From an uncultured Bacteroidales bacterium (GTDB lineage: Bacteria > Bacteroidota > Bacteroidia > Bacteroidales > Marinilabiliaceae), in assembly GCA_945607565.1 (NCBI GenBank), contig CALYZD010000015.1, positions 1 through 35,661 of the forward strand: a stretch of DNA of 35,661 nt, written 5' to 3'. The notes below the pieces were generated by a model. That model was not told the DNA's origin and did no database searches. It was given only the letters and a program-made list of their open reading frames with translations. The position numbers were made by a program, and so were the translations under genes. Below, piece by piece: positions 13,401 to 28,400 of this stretch (its first letter is position 1; each line of letters opens with the position of its first letter).

Positions 13401-16400
13401 TATGCGCACGGGCCTGGCCACCGGCTCCTACTTTGTGGGCGTCACCGACAAGAACGGCTGCACGTCGGAGATTGTGGAGATTGCCATTGGCGACAACGGC
13501 GCGCTCGACGTGGAGATAACCACCGAAAAGGTGAAGTGCTTCGGCGAATCGACCGGCGCCATCAACATCCTGATACGCAACGGCAAGCGCCCCTACACCG
13601 TCTATGTGGACGACAAGATGATGGCCGAGGACTTCAGCGGCGGCTCGCTGCTTGTGCTCGAAGGCTATCCGGTGGGCGAATACAAAGTCAGAATAGTGGA
13701 CCGCGACGGCGGCTCGATTGAGGAGACACGCACCATCGACTACGACGCCCCCGCCTCGAAACTCGACAAACTCGACCTGAGCGTGACGCCCGGCGCCCAG
13801 CCAATATGCTTCGGCACCAATGACGGCACGCTCGACATAGCCATCAGCGGCGGCCGCGTCAAGGACCCGAGCGACCCGACGCAGAACTTCTACCAGAAGC
13901 TCACCGTATCGCCCGGCGCGCTGGTATTCAACGATGCCCGCGCCGCCGATTGTCAGGTCAACGGCCTGACCGCCGGCACCTACATAGTGACCGTGACCGA
14001 CTACAACGGCTGTATGGCTCAGGTCGAGGCCGAGATAGCGCAGTATGACGAGATAGTGATTGACAACGCAGTGGTGACCGACGTCACCTGCAACGGCTCC
14101 AAGGACGGCCGCGTCAGCCACACCGTCAGCGGCGGCGCGGGCGGATTCACCTACCGCTGGACCATCTTCAAGAACGACAACTACGACACCGAAGTGTCCG
14201 AAGTCGACCACACCGCAATGGACCTCGGTTCGGTGAACAACGGCGTCAGCGGCGGCAAATACAAGATGACCGTCACCGACAAGAACGGCTGCCAGGCCGA
14301 GGCTTACTACACCATCAGCGAGCCCGACGAACTCAGCTTCGTGCTTGAGAAGGAGGACATCAAGAGCTGCGACCCGACACTGGCCACCGGCGTGATTGTG
14401 GTCAAGGCACAGGGCGGCATCCAGCCCTACAGCGTAGTGCTCGACGGCCGCGAGGCCGTGACCACCACCGGCTATCACCGCTTCGACGACGTGACCGCCG
14501 GCACCCGAATAGTGTCGGTGACCGACGCCAACGGCTGCATAGCCGCACCGCAGTCGGTAGTGATTGACAGCTACGACAAGGTGACCCTGAAGCTCGACAG
14601 CTACGTGATGGACGACTCGGACGGCGGCGCCGGCACGGCCAAGTTCACCATTGGCGGAGGCGTGACCAAGGTCGGACTCTACAGCTACGAAGTGACGGTG
14701 TCGAGCACCGACGTGGTCGGATTCGACACCCGCACGGCTCGCATCACATCGGGCTCGTCGGCGACGCAGGACAGCATCGCCGCCGACTGGGACGCCGCTA
14801 ACCAGCAGTTCCACTGCACTATAGAGGACCTCGAAGCCGGCAGCTACGCCATCGACGTGCGCGACCTCTATGCGGCCGAGTCCAATTGCGTGGCCGGCGC
14901 ATCGTTTGCCCTGAGCAAGCTCCGGATAGTGACCGAAGACGTAGTGAACCCCAACTGCAGCGGGCAGAACAACGGCTCCATCAGCGTCAGCGTCGAAGGC
15001 GCGCTGACGGGCGTCACCTATCGCTGGTCGACGCGCCCCGACAACACATCGGCATGGACGCAGCTGACAGGCACCACCCGCAGCCAGATAAATCTGGGCG
15101 TGGGCGAATACAAGGTGGAGATATTCGACGGCAACGAGGACGCCACCGACGACCTCGACAACAATCATAAGATAGGCATACTCGAACGCAGATGGACGCT
15201 CGGCTACGACCGCGTCTACACGCTGAACGAGAAGGTGACCGCCGAGACCTGCAACGGCAGCCGCACCGGCGCCATCAGCATCGAGGTGGACGGCGAGACG
15301 CCCGGCAAGGAGCTGATGTACTTCTGGACCGGCCCCAACGGCTACGTGTCGAACGACGCGCGCATCACCGGCCTGGCCTCGGGCTGGTACTCGCTGACCG
15401 TGACCGACGACGACGGCTGCACAGTGACCGGCAGATACGAAGTGACGTCGCCCTCTGCCATCGAGTTCGAGATTGGCGTGGTGGCCGGTTCGGTCGACTG
15501 CCAGAGCAACGAGCGTCAGTTCGAGTTCACCCAGAACCCGACGGGCGGCACGCTTACCGGTGCGGCCGACTACACCTACGAAATCAGCGGCCCCGACAAC
15601 TTCAAGATAAGCAGCGCGGCCGAACTGAAGAACCAGACATTCAAAGTCAGCGGCATCTACACCATGACCGTCATCGACTCCGAAGGCTGCTCGGCGACGC
15701 GCGAATTTGAAGTGCCCGAAGACATCGACCTCATAAAGATTCCGCCCACCATAGGCAACGTCAGCTGCCACGGCGGTAACGACGGCTACATCTCGGTGGA
15801 CGTGACCGGCGTGGTGAACCCCACCTACACATGGGAGCGCAAGGACGCCGCCACCGGCACGTGGTCGGAGATAACCATAGGCGAAAACACCACGGCCAAG
15901 TCGAGCACGCTCGAGTACCTGACGGCCGGCGACTATCGCGTCGTCATCACCCGAATAGACCCGAGCGGCCAGAACTGCTCCAAGACCTTCGACGAAGGCT
16001 TTGTGGTGACCGAGCCCGACGAGATGACGTTCCAGGCCACGCCATTCGACGAGAGCGGCTGCAGCGACGTCAACAACGGCAAGATAGCCGTCTCGGTTCA
16101 TGGCGGCACGTCGCCCTACACCATCCGCCTCTATGGCGAGGGCAGCTCGGCACGCGAACTGACAAGCACCTCGGGCGACTACACCATAACCGGCCTGGCC
16201 GGCATGACCGAGGGCTACATCTATCAGGTCGAAGTGCTCGACGGCAACGGCTGCATGGCACTGGCCGAGGGCACCACCGACTACATCAAGATGGTGCAGA
16301 TCTACAAGCCCGAAGACTTGCAGATAAACAACGTGGCCTCCGGTTCGGACCTGACGAACTCAGGCAAGGGCTACATGACCTTCGACGTGACGGGCGGTGT

Positions 16401-19400
16401 GGTCAAAGGCGGATTGTATGACTACCGCATCAACATCACCTCGGGCAGCTACGCCAAGCTGTTCGAAGTGACCTACGACCAGACCACCGGCGCGGCCACC
16501 ATCAAGAATCCCGGCTCGGGCACCGCGCCCACCGTCGACGCCGACGGCAAGACGCTGCGCCTTGGCGACCTGTCGGCCGGCATCTACGAGATAAGCGTGC
16601 TCGACGTCAACGCGCTGCCCACCAACTGCACCACGGCCGAGAACGTACAGGTCAGTCAGCTGACACTGACGTCGACGCAGGTCAACCCCTCGTGCGCATC
16701 GCTCAAGAACGGCGAAATCCGTCTGAACGTGACCGGCGCGACCGGCGCCGAACTCAAATACACGTGGTTCTACAACGCCACGGCGGCTACCAAGCTCGAC
16801 ATGGACGGCCACATCTACAAGACCGCGCCGCAGACCACCGACCTGTCGTATGCCGACTACATCGCCGCCTACAAGCTCAACCTGACCGAAGGCGTGGTGG
16901 TGGGCTACAATCTGCCCGAAGGCTACTACACCGTGGTGGTCAACGACGTGGACGACGCCTCCAACGTGGTGGCTCAGACCTCGAAGGTGATTCGCCTCAA
17001 ATATGTGAAGAACCTCGGCCTGCTCGAAACCATTGTGGACGAGCAGTGCTACGGCGCCAACGACGGCAGCATCACCGTGACCGTGCTCAACAACGGCGCG
17101 CCCTCGTATGAGCACTACACCTACGAGTGGAGCGGCTCCGAAGACGCCCTGGGCACCGACGCCAAGATAGCCAACCTGAAGCCCGGCGAATATTTCGTGA
17201 CCGTGACCGACGACGAAGGCTGCAGCTACACCAGCAGCAAGGGCTATGTGGTCAGCCCCGCAACGGCGCTCGGCTATCAGCTCGAAAGCCTGCCCGCCAT
17301 CGACTGCGAGGACTACAAGCGCGCCGTCAGAGTGCTGACGACCAAGGGCACCGAACCCGCCTATGGCAGCAACCCGCTCGGCGGCTCGGAGAGCTACCGC
17401 TTCACATGGAGCGGCCCGGCACCCGTGACCCGCGTGACGGCCGACGAGACCATAACCCTGCACGACGGCACCGTGGTGACGCTGCATCCGGGCGACATCA
17501 AGGACCTGACCAAGGGCGGCATCTACAAGGTGACCATGACCGACGCCAACGGCTGCAAGCTGTCGAAGGAAGTGTATGTGCCCGTCGAGATTCAGGTCGA
17601 AAAAGTGACCGTGACGCCGCTGAGCTGCTCGGGCGGATACTATGTGGACAGCGACTACAAGAAGGTAGACCCGCAGCCCACCGGTGCCGACGTCAACAAC
17701 TACACCTACATACCGAGCTCGCAGGACGGCGCCATCGAAGTGACGCTGGTTGAGGGCAGCGAGGTGGTCAGCTACAACTGGTATCGCAACACCACCGCCA
17801 GCGGCGTCGACGTGCCCGACAAGACCGGAACGTCGCTTGCCACGGCCAACGAGCTCAAGGGCATGGAGGCCGGCAAATACTGGATGGAAGTGGTGGCCGG
17901 CAGCTGCACCAAAGACCTCGGTCCGTTCGAGATAACCCAGACCGAAAGCCCGCTCTACCTCAAGGCCACGCCGTCCAACATCGTGTCGTGCGTCAACTCG
18001 TCGACGGGCCGCATCACGGTCGAAGTCAAGGGCGGCACCGCTCCCTACGAAATCTACTTCATCGACGGCATGACCAACTCGACCTACATGTCCTACAACG
18101 GATACTATCTGTTCCAGAACCTGAAGGCCGCCACCGGACTCTACCGTCTGCGCGTGACCGACGCCAAGGGCTGCACCTATCCGTCGGACGGCTCGTTCGT
18201 GCCCGTCGATGTCAAGCAGCCGGGCGCGCTCTCCATCGCGCTCGACCGCTACCAGATGAACTGCGCCGACGACAAGGCCGAAGTGGACTTCTACATTTCG
18301 GGCGGCGTCGAGAAGCAGAACACGTCGGGCGACTATTACAGATACTACCAGATAGTGCTGACCGGCGAGGGCGACGCCAGCTACAAGACCCAGATGGAAG
18401 AGTCGTTCGTCAGCCACGATGCCAACGGCGAGACCGAGGAGCCCAACGGCGGCCGCGGCGAAAAGATTAGCTGGACCGACCTGAAGCCCGGCAAATATGT
18501 GCTGACCGTGTCGGACTACAACTCGGAGGGATACTGCTCCGTGATGCGCGAGTTCGAGATTGAAGACCTGAAAATCAACACGCTCGAACTGTCGAACCCA
18601 TCGTGCGAAAGCAACGCGGCCGACGGCAGCATCGTGGTCGAGGCCACCGGCAACAGCGGCGACCTGACCTACGAATGGTACTACGACGCCAACGCCTATC
18701 CCGACCCCGAAGCCGGCGCCACGCCCATAGCCTCGCTGACCAACAAGGTGACGCTGACCAACCTCGGCATAGGCTACTACGTGCTGAAGGTGACCGACAG
18801 CGGCATCGACGCCGAGGGCGGCAAGGTGGACGGCAAGAACTACCGATATGAACGCTATCAGCTCGACAACAGCCAGACCATAACCTTCGGCACGGCAAGC
18901 ATCAAGCATCAGACCTGCGCCGGCTCCATCTACGACGGCGCCATCGCGCCCGTGGTTGTCACCGCCGACGGCAGCGAGCTGACCTACGCATGGACCGGCC
19001 CGGCCGGATTCTCGGCCACCACCAAGAACATCAGCGGCCTGCGCCCCGGCATCTACTACCTGACCGTCACCGACGCCACCGGATGCTTCAAGCGCGCCAG
19101 CTTTGAGGTGGAGGCGGCACAGCCCATCAACTTCTACCTCGAAATGGCCGGCGACGTCTGCGACGTGAACGACCGTCGCGTGCTTGTGAAATACAAGGAC
19201 GAGAACGGAGTGGAACACGCGGGCGTCAGCGGCGGAACGCCGTCGACCGTGACGGGCTACAGCTTCGAGTGGGTGGGCGAGAGCCAGCCCACGTGGGACG
19301 CCGTGAACTATGTGGCTACGGGCCTCGTCGAGGGCGGAGTCTACACCGTGTATGTGCGCGACGCCAACATGTGTCTGGCACAGGCCTCCACGCCCGACCT

Positions 19401-22400
19401 GCATTCGGAAGTCGACGTGACGGCTGCCGTCACTGACATCAAGTGTCACGGCGGCAACAACGGAATGATTGACCCGACCATAACCAAAGGTATGGGCAAC
19501 TATAAGTACAGATGGTACAAGGACGTCAGCGGCGGCCTCAGCGCACTGCGCACGGCAATAGGCACCACCGTCGACCCGACCACCGTGACCACCGGCCACG
19601 AACTGACGGCCGGCTCCAGCGTGGTGACCACACGCGTGGCATCGAGCCTGACGGCCGGCACCTACTACCTGATTGTGACCGACTTCGAGAACGCCGACTA
19701 CACCGGCTGTCTGCACAACAGCTACTACACATGGGAAGTCAGCGAGCCCGTTGAACTCAAGGCCACGGCCACACCTGTGCCCACCACCTGCAACGGCTAT
19801 GCCGACGGCGTGGTGACCGTGGACGTGACCGGCGGCGTGGCTCCCTACGAATACGAATGGAACCTCGGCAGCGAGACTAAGATAACCGACACGCCCAAGC
19901 TGTCGGGTCTGAAGGCCGGCACCTACTTTGTGGTGGTGCGCGACGCCAACGGCTGCAGCGCCCAGACGTCGGCCACCGTAGCCGACGCCAGCTCGCTCGA
20001 CTTCGACTTCGACGTGACGGACGTGAACTGCAACGGCGAGAACGGCAGGCTGGAAATCCGCTTTGCCGACGGCAGTGTCGTTCCGGGTCAGGACGGCGTG
20101 GTTCTCTACTGGAACGGCCCGTCGATTGACCCGTCGCAGACGCAGAACATACTTGTGCAGAGCAATCTGCGATACGGCCTCTACACCGTGGCCGTGACCC
20201 GCAGCGGCGGCTGCGTGGTTCAGCGTCAGCACAGCTTTGTGGAGCCGATGAAGATAGAGGAGGCAACCGTGACGGCCAACCGCTGCTCAGGCTCCAAGAC
20301 CGGCAGCATAGTGCTGCAGGTGTCGGGCGGTTCGGGCGACTACGCCTACGAATGGTCGGCCTACGAGGACGCCAACAAGACGACCGAGATGGCGCATTCG
20401 GGCATCGACAATGCCAACGGCTTCTATCAGGCAGGCCTGTCGTCGGGCTACTTCTTTGTCAAGGTGATTGACAAGGCGCGCACCGACCAGGCCGGCACGG
20501 CTCACTGCGAGCTCGAAGGCGGCCCCTACTACGTCAGCAACGCCATGGAGCTCAAGGTGGTGGCCACCAACGGCCGCGAGACCTGCGTCGGCTCCAACGA
20601 CGGCAGCATCAGCGTGTCCGTATCGGGCGGCTCGGGCAACTACTCCTACCAGTGGTTCGGCAACGGCACCGGTCTTGTCGACGGCGCCAAAGACCAGGTG
20701 TCGCTGAGCGCCGGCAGCTATCAGGTGGTGGTGACCGACCTTGTCAACGGATGCTCGGCATCGCAGTCGCCCATTGTCGACGGCTCCACCGAACAGCTGC
20801 AGATACTGCTCGACGGCGTGTCCAACGTGTCGTGCTACGACGGCCGCGACGGCGAAGTGCGCATCAACGTCATTGGCGGCACGCCGTTCACCAAGCCTGA
20901 CCCTGACGATCCCGCCCAGACCGTCGACTACTACAACATAAAGTGGGCAAGCGAAGGCTCGCAGCGTCAGGAAATCAGTTCGACGCTGACGGGTCTGAAG
21001 GCCGGCAAGTACTATGTGACTGTCGAAGACCACTTCGGCTGCATGGTCGAAGACTACATCGACGTGACCGAGAACGACAAGCTGACTGCTTCGGAAACCG
21101 TGACCAACGTGGTCAAGGTGGGCGAGTCGACGGGCGGAATCCGCATCACGGCCATCGACGGCGGCGTCTACCCCTACAAGCAGGAATGGTTCGCATGGGA
21201 CGGCAGCGCGTTCGCATCGCTCGGTGCGGCTGCTGAGAACAATCTGGAAATCAGCAACAAGCCTGCCGGACTCTACAAGTATGTGGTGACCGACAAGAAC
21301 GGCTGCGAATACGAGAAGGAAATCATCATATCCGACAACGGCGCGCTCGACGTCAAGATTGTCAAGAAGAGCGACGTGCTCTGCTCCGGCGAAAGCACCG
21401 GCGGCATCACCATACAGATCTACAACGGTCAGGCACCCTACACCGTGACCGAGAACGGCACCGTGGTGCTCACGGTCGACAGTCCGGGCATCTACGAGCT
21501 GACGGGCCGCCGCGCCGGCATCTACACCATTGTGGTGACCGACGGCACGGGTTCGCAGTTCAAGGAGCGCATCGAGATACTCCAGCCTATCAACGCCCTC
21601 GCGCTCACTGCCGTCGAGGCCGACAAGCAGTGCGCCGGCGTCAACAACGGCACCATCCACATCGAGATAAGCGGCGGCACGCCGTTGCAGGCCGCTGCCG
21701 ACGACGCGCAGTGGGGCATCAGCGCCGGCGACTACTACTACGACGTCTACATGAACGGCACCATCCTTGCCAAGGTGGACGACAACGCGCCCGCCGACGG
21801 CCGCTTCACGGCAACTTACGACATCACCGGACGCCCGACGGGTACCTATCGCGTCAGCGTCGAGGATGCCAACGGATGCTCGCAGGCCGCACAGGTGCGC
21901 ATCACCGAGCACTCGGCCATCACCGTCGACCTGCTCAGCCTTGAGGACGTGAAGTGTCGCGGCAATGCGTCGGGCTCGATCGAAATCAAGGAGGCCGGCA
22001 CGGCAGCGCCCGTCTATCACTGGACGTCGGAGCCGCTCAACGCCACCACCGCCACCGTCCCCACCGACGTTGCGGCCCAAGACTCTCCGAAGCTCATCAA
22101 CCTGACGGCCGGCATCTACAAGCTGACTGTCGAAGACGCAGGCACCGGCTGCCGGAGCGAGGAGTACACCTACACCGTGAGCGAGCCCGACGAACTGGCG
22201 GCATCGCTGACGCCCAAGCACGTCACCACGTGCCACGGCAACGCCGACGGCCAGATAACCATCTACGTCAAGGGCGGCGTGCGTCCCTACAGCGTCCGCT
22301 TCTACGACACCCAGAAGGCCGACGAGGCCACGACCGTAGAGATGACCACCGGCTCCTACACCTTCGCCAACCTGACGGGCGGCACCCGCTATAAGGCCGA

Positions 22401-25400
22401 AGTGACCGACGCCAACGGATGCGTCCACAGAGTGCTCGAACAGGAACTGACGCAGCCGGCCGTGCTGGTCATCAGCGACCTGACGGCAGGCATCGGCTGC
22501 GAGGATTCGGACGGCCTGATGACGATGTCGATAACCGGCGGCCTTGTCGTCGGCGACCAAAACCGATACGCAATCGAGCTTAGCGGCGTGGTCAACGACA
22601 GCAAGATAGTGACCTTTGCGGCCGACGAAAGCCAGCGCACCGTCACCTTCGACAACGCCGGCAGCGGTCTGCCCGAAGGCCTCTACGTGGTGACCGTGAC
22701 CGACCTCAACTCGTCGTCGCTCGACAAGTGCGCGGTGAGTGAGACCTTCACTATATCGAACATGCACATCACCTCGACCGTGACGCAGCCTACCTGCGAC
22801 GGCATCAACGACGGCTCGGTAGTGATTGCCGTCGACGGCGCAGTGGGCGAGCTGAGCTACCTCTGGGAGGCATCGCTCGACGGCGGCACCACATGGAGCG
22901 ACCTGGGCAACGGCTCGACGCTGCAGAACGCCACATCGCTGTCCGAAGGCAAATATCGCGTCACCGTGACCGACGCAGGCCGCTCGGGCTGCAACGTGCA
23001 GCGCACCTACGACCTGAAATACACCAAGACACTCGAAGTGTCGGCTGCCGTGACGCACGAACAGTGCGCCGGCGCCAACGACGGCACCATCACCAAGCTG
23101 CTGCTCACCGGCTTCACCGAGCCGGCCGACGTCACCTATCTGTGGTCGGGCGTGGGCATCGACGCTTCGAACTTCAACAAGTCAGAGCTCACCGGCCTTG
23201 CACCGGGCACCTACACTCTGGTGCTGACCGACAACGCCGACGGCTGCTCGATACGCAAGACCTTCGAAATAGAAGAGGCCGACGCCCAGATGCGCGTAGA
23301 GCTGGACGACACGATGACCGACTGCCACTACAACCACACCATCAAGGCCAGAGTCTACGGCGGCACGCGCAGCTATCGCTACATGATAAGCGGCCCGCTG
23401 TCGGCACTGACGTTCGACACCGGCTCGCCGGTGCCCGGCCCGAACACGGGCGAGGAGTATTTCGAATACACCCTCAGCAACGTCACGCGCGGCGGCACCT
23501 ACTCGTTCACCTTCACTGACACCCACAACTGCTCGGTGACCGCGACCATCGACCTTGAGTCGGAACTGGCGTTCGTCGAGAACGACATCGAAGTGGTGAA
23601 CGTCGACTGCCACGGCGGCGACCAGGGCGCCATCAACATCGGCGTCGAGGGCGGCTCGCGGGCCTACACCTACGCATGGACCAAGGACGGCGACGACGCA
23701 TGGACGGCAACGACGCCCGGCGTGGCCAACCTGAGCGCCGGCACCTATCAGGTGGTGGTGAGCGACGGCACGTGCAGCATCGAGCGCAAGTTCACCATCA
23801 CCGAACCGACCGAGATAAGCATCGTGCTCAACCCGACCGACATCACCTGCTACGGCGACGCCAACGGCTCTATTTCGGCCACGGTGAGCGGCGGCGTGTC
23901 GCCCTACACCTACAAGTGGAGCAACAACGCCACCACCCGCACCATCGGCGGTCTGGAGAAGGGTACCTACACCGTCTACGTCACCGACGCCAACGGCTGC
24001 ATGGCCAGCCAATCGGCCGAGGTGAAGGAGCCCGCCGAAATATCGTTCGACCTCGTGATGGCCAAGGACGTTGACTGCACCACCGGCCTCAACGGCGAGC
24101 TCCGTATTGAGAACATCAGGGGCGGATGGGGCGCCGACGCCAGCGGCAACGGCGGCCAGCTGACCTACGTGTGGTCGGGCGAGGCCATCGACGCATCGGG
24201 CCTGCGCGACCAGACGACCGCCACAGGCCTGTCGGCCGTGCACAACGGCATCTACTCCGTCACCGTCTCCGACAAGTCGGCCGGACGCAGCAAGTGCTGG
24301 CTGACCAAGACCTACGAGTTCGCGACGCCGATGAAGATAACCGCCATCCCGCACGACGAGACCTGCGAGGGTCAGATGGACGGCAGCATAGCTGTCAGCG
24401 TCACGGGCGGCGTGGCACCCTACAGCTATCAGTGGACCACCACCGACGGCCGCGGATATGCCGAGACCACCGCAAGCCAGTCGGGCCTGACGGCCGGCAC
24501 CTACCGCCTGACCGTGACCGACAGCCGCATCGCACCCGACGGCACTCCGAACGCTTGCGTTGCCGAAGCCACGGTTGTGATTGGCCGTCAGTATAATCTG
24601 GTGGTCGACGAAGTGGTGACCGACGTCAAGTGCTATGGCGAAAGTACCGGCTCTATTGTGCTCAACGTCAGCGGCGGCTCGGGCAGCTACTCCTACCGCT
24701 GGAGCGGCCCGTCGGCATCGCTCGTCAGCAACTCGCCCACGCAGACCGCACTGGCTCAGGGCGACTACACCGTGACCGTCACCGATAACCTCTACGGCTG
24801 CGAAGCCACCAAGACCTACAAGGTCAAGGCTCCCGATTCGCTGCTCAAGATAGGCTCCGTGGCCATCACCGACGTGCTCTGCTATGGCGACAACACCGGC
24901 CGCATCAGCGTGGGCGTGACGGGCGGCACCAAGTCCGGCGCCGACTACACCTACCACTGGTCGGGCTCCAACGCCGCGTTCGCCAATGCCGGCGTGGCAG
25001 ACAACCTCTATGCCGGCACCTATAACCTGACCGTCATTGACGACAACGGCTGTCAGGTGTCGACGGGCGATCTGGTTGTGACGCAGCCCGACGAGCCCCT
25101 GGCCATCACCGTCCGCAAGGTGGTCAACGTGATGTCGAAGGGAGCCGCCACCGGCGAGATAACCATATCGGTAACCGGTGGCTACGGCAACTATCACTAC
25201 GAGTGGACCAGCCTGGCCGACGGCTCCGCATTCGGCCTCGACAAGACCCACGTGGCCACCCTCAAGGCCGGCGACTACAAGGTGAAAGTGACCGACGAGA
25301 ACGGCTGCGAAGTCGAATCGCAGATCATCCACATCAGCGAGCCCGACGAGGAGCTGGTGGCACGCATAGTGGGCACCAACATCCTGCCTTGCCACGGCGA

Positions 25401-28400
25401 CGCCAACGGCATGATTGACATCGACGTCAGCGGAGGCGCCATCCCCTACACCATCACCTGCACCAACGACCAGGGCATCGTGGTGGGCGAAGTCAGCGGC
25501 GAGACGTCGCTCAACCTGACCGGACTGACTCCGGGCTGGTACATGGTCGACGTGGTCGACGCCAACAAGGTGACGGCCGCCTGCATGGTCTACAACAACG
25601 CCACTTCGCAGTACGAAAGCGGCAACTATGTGCTCATCACCGAGCCTGAGGAGCTTGTGATGACCAAGGCCGACCGCAAGGACGTGGGCTGCCACGACGC
25701 GGCCACCGGCTCGTTCAAGGTCAAAGTGACCGGCGGAGTCAAGCACGGCGGCAGGTATCGTGTCGAAGTGTCGGGCACCAATAACTTCAACGACATCGGC
25801 ACCGTCGAAGACGAGAAGGAATACACCGGCCTCAAGTCGGGCATCTACACCATCCGTCTCATCGACGACAGCAACGCCGACGGCAAATACGACTACAACA
25901 CCGACTGCTGGATTGCCGACACCATCATCATCCGTCAGCCCGCGGCCCACCTCGACCTGAGTCTGGTCGACGGCAGCGGCAGCTACTACATCTGCGAGGG
26001 CAGCGAGGCCGACCTGAAGATAGTGACGTCGAACTGGGATCTGGCCGCCAAGCCGCTCAAGGCAGTCATCCGCCGCGACAACGACGTGACCACCGACATG
26101 ACCGTCGACGTCACCGCCACGCCGCAGATTGTCAAGGTGACGCCGCTCGAAACGAGCGCCTACAACATCGTGGCCGTCTATGCCGACGACCCGGACTGCA
26201 GCCAGGGCACCTTCGGCACCAAGGCCGCCATAGTGCCCGTGCGTCCGCGTCCGACGTCGTATATCTACGGCGACAACTCGCTCTGCTACGGCGGCACGGC
26301 CACCGTCAGCATCGACCTGACGCCGGCATCGGGCGCACCGTGGAGCTTTGTGGTGACCGACGGCACGATGAACTTCAACCTGACTTCGGACAAGACACCA
26401 TACGTCTTCGAATACACGCCCGAAGCGCCCGGCACCGTCAGTCTGAACGTGATTTCGGTTACGGACAGCTACTGCGCGGCCACCGACGCCGACCTCAAGG
26501 GTACGGCCACCATAGTGACACACGATCTGCCGCGCGTCACCATGGCCGGCACACGCACCATCTGCCAGGGCCAGAAGACCGACCTGACCTTCAGCATCAA
26601 GGGCGGCACGGCTCCCTACACGCTGTCGTACTACTATTTGCTGGACGGCGTGGAGATGACCCGCACCATAGCCAACATCGGCGAAGACCAGAAGGTGACC
26701 GACCCCGTGACGGGCGAAGAGACCTACGTGGCCACACAGACAGTGTCGCCCGCCGCCACCACCGACTTCTATCTGCGCAGTGTGGTGGACGCCCACGGTT
26801 GCACGCCCGAAACGGTGGACGCCATGGCCACGGTGGCAATAATGCCGCTGCCCGGCACGCCGCTCAAGATCAAGGGCGCCGACATAGTATGCCAGGGCGA
26901 ATCGGGCGTGGTCTATTCGATCGAGCCCGTGGAATACGCCACCGGATATGAATGGGTACTGCCGCAAGGCATGACGATAATGTCGGGCGACGGCTCGAAG
27001 TCCATCACCGTTGACATCGACAGGACCTTCGAGGGCGGAACGCTCAGAGTGCGCTCGCTCAACGACTGCGAGGGCAGCGACTATCGCGACAAGCTGATTT
27101 CGGTCAACCACCTGCCGGTGGCACCGGGCACCATCGTCTCGCAGCCCGACTACTGCCAGGGTCAGACCGGCATCCGCATCAGCGTGCCGACCATCAAGTA
27201 CGCCACCACCTATGAGTGGGATCTGCCGGCAGGCTTCAGCATCGTCTCGGGCGACGAGACGGCCACCATCATCGTCGAAGTGGCCGAGACACAGTCGTTC
27301 GTCAACGGCACCATCCGTGTGCGCGGCGTCAACAGCTGCGGCGAGGGCGAATGGTCGGCCGGCAATCCGGTGACGGTTCATCCGCTGCCCCAGACCATCT
27401 CGGCCGGCGCTGACGCCAACGCGTGCGGCAGCACCACCACGCTCAGCGGCAGCTGGGACGAGGCCACGGCCACCGGCCTGTGGGAGATACTGCGCGGAGG
27501 CTCGCAGTTCGCCGCCGGCGCCGACCCGACCGCTAAGACCGTCGACATCGAGAACCTATCGCAGGGCGACAACCGCTTCCGCCTGACGGTGACCACAAGC
27601 TACGGCTGCACCGTGAGCGACGAAGTGACCGTCCGCAACAATCAGCTCAACGTCACCGCACGCTCCGTGCAGACGCTCATCTGCGACGGCAACGCACAGC
27701 TCCAAGGCTTCAACCTGCCGGCCGGCTGCACCGGCATCTGGACCGTCGAAGAGGGTAGCGCCGAGATCGATAACGCATCGGCTGCCTACGTCAACGTCAC
27801 CAACATGTCGCAAGGCAAGTCGGTGTTCAAGTGGACGATTGACCAGTACGGCTGCAAGTCGTCGGCATCGGTAGCGGTAGTCAACAGCCAGCCCGACGCG
27901 CCCGCCGTCACCATCGTCGACGGCACCAGCCGCGTGACCGTGACCGAAGAGGAATATCTGACCAAGGGAACCTACCGCTACGTCATCTGCGGCACCGACA
28001 TCACGCTCGAAGGCATCGCGGTCAGCACCGCAGTCTTCCCCAACCAGGAGTCGGTGTGGGAGCGCGTGAGCGGCGGCGGCCAGATAGCGCCCAGCACGGC
28101 CTCGCAGACCATCCAGCTCACCGGCCTGACGCAGGGCGACAACATCTATCGCTACACCGTGACCACGGGCAACTGCTCGCGCTCGATACTGGTGAACATC
28201 TACAACGCTCAGCTCCGCGTCAACGCCGGCAACGACATCCCGTCGACCTGCGACGACTATGCCGTGCTCGACGCGTCGACACTGCCCAACGCCAACTGCC
28301 TCGGCTACTGGACGACCGTCGAGGGACGCGTCACCTACGAAGACTCGTCGGATCCCAAGACGAAGATAACCGGCATCCGCCGCGGACGCAACGTCCTGAG

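Larger units (their letters stand above)
5930..25950 (+). repeat. SprB-type module array, about 69 modules
   Basis: By eye I count about 69 modules of roughly 75-125 residues. The consensus is a first cysteine in C-x-G-x-x-D-G, two or three beta strands ending in SGG, an aromatic strand such as PYTYxW, then L-x-A-G-x-Y-x-V-x-V-T-D, and a second cysteine in NGC, often followed by an EP-type linker. This is the SprB repeat known from gliding-bacterium adhesins. The modules are diverged, fall into distinct types and follow a repeating order, described in the cassette entries. Early modules (5930-8439) are more diverged than later ones. Confidence 0.85.
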
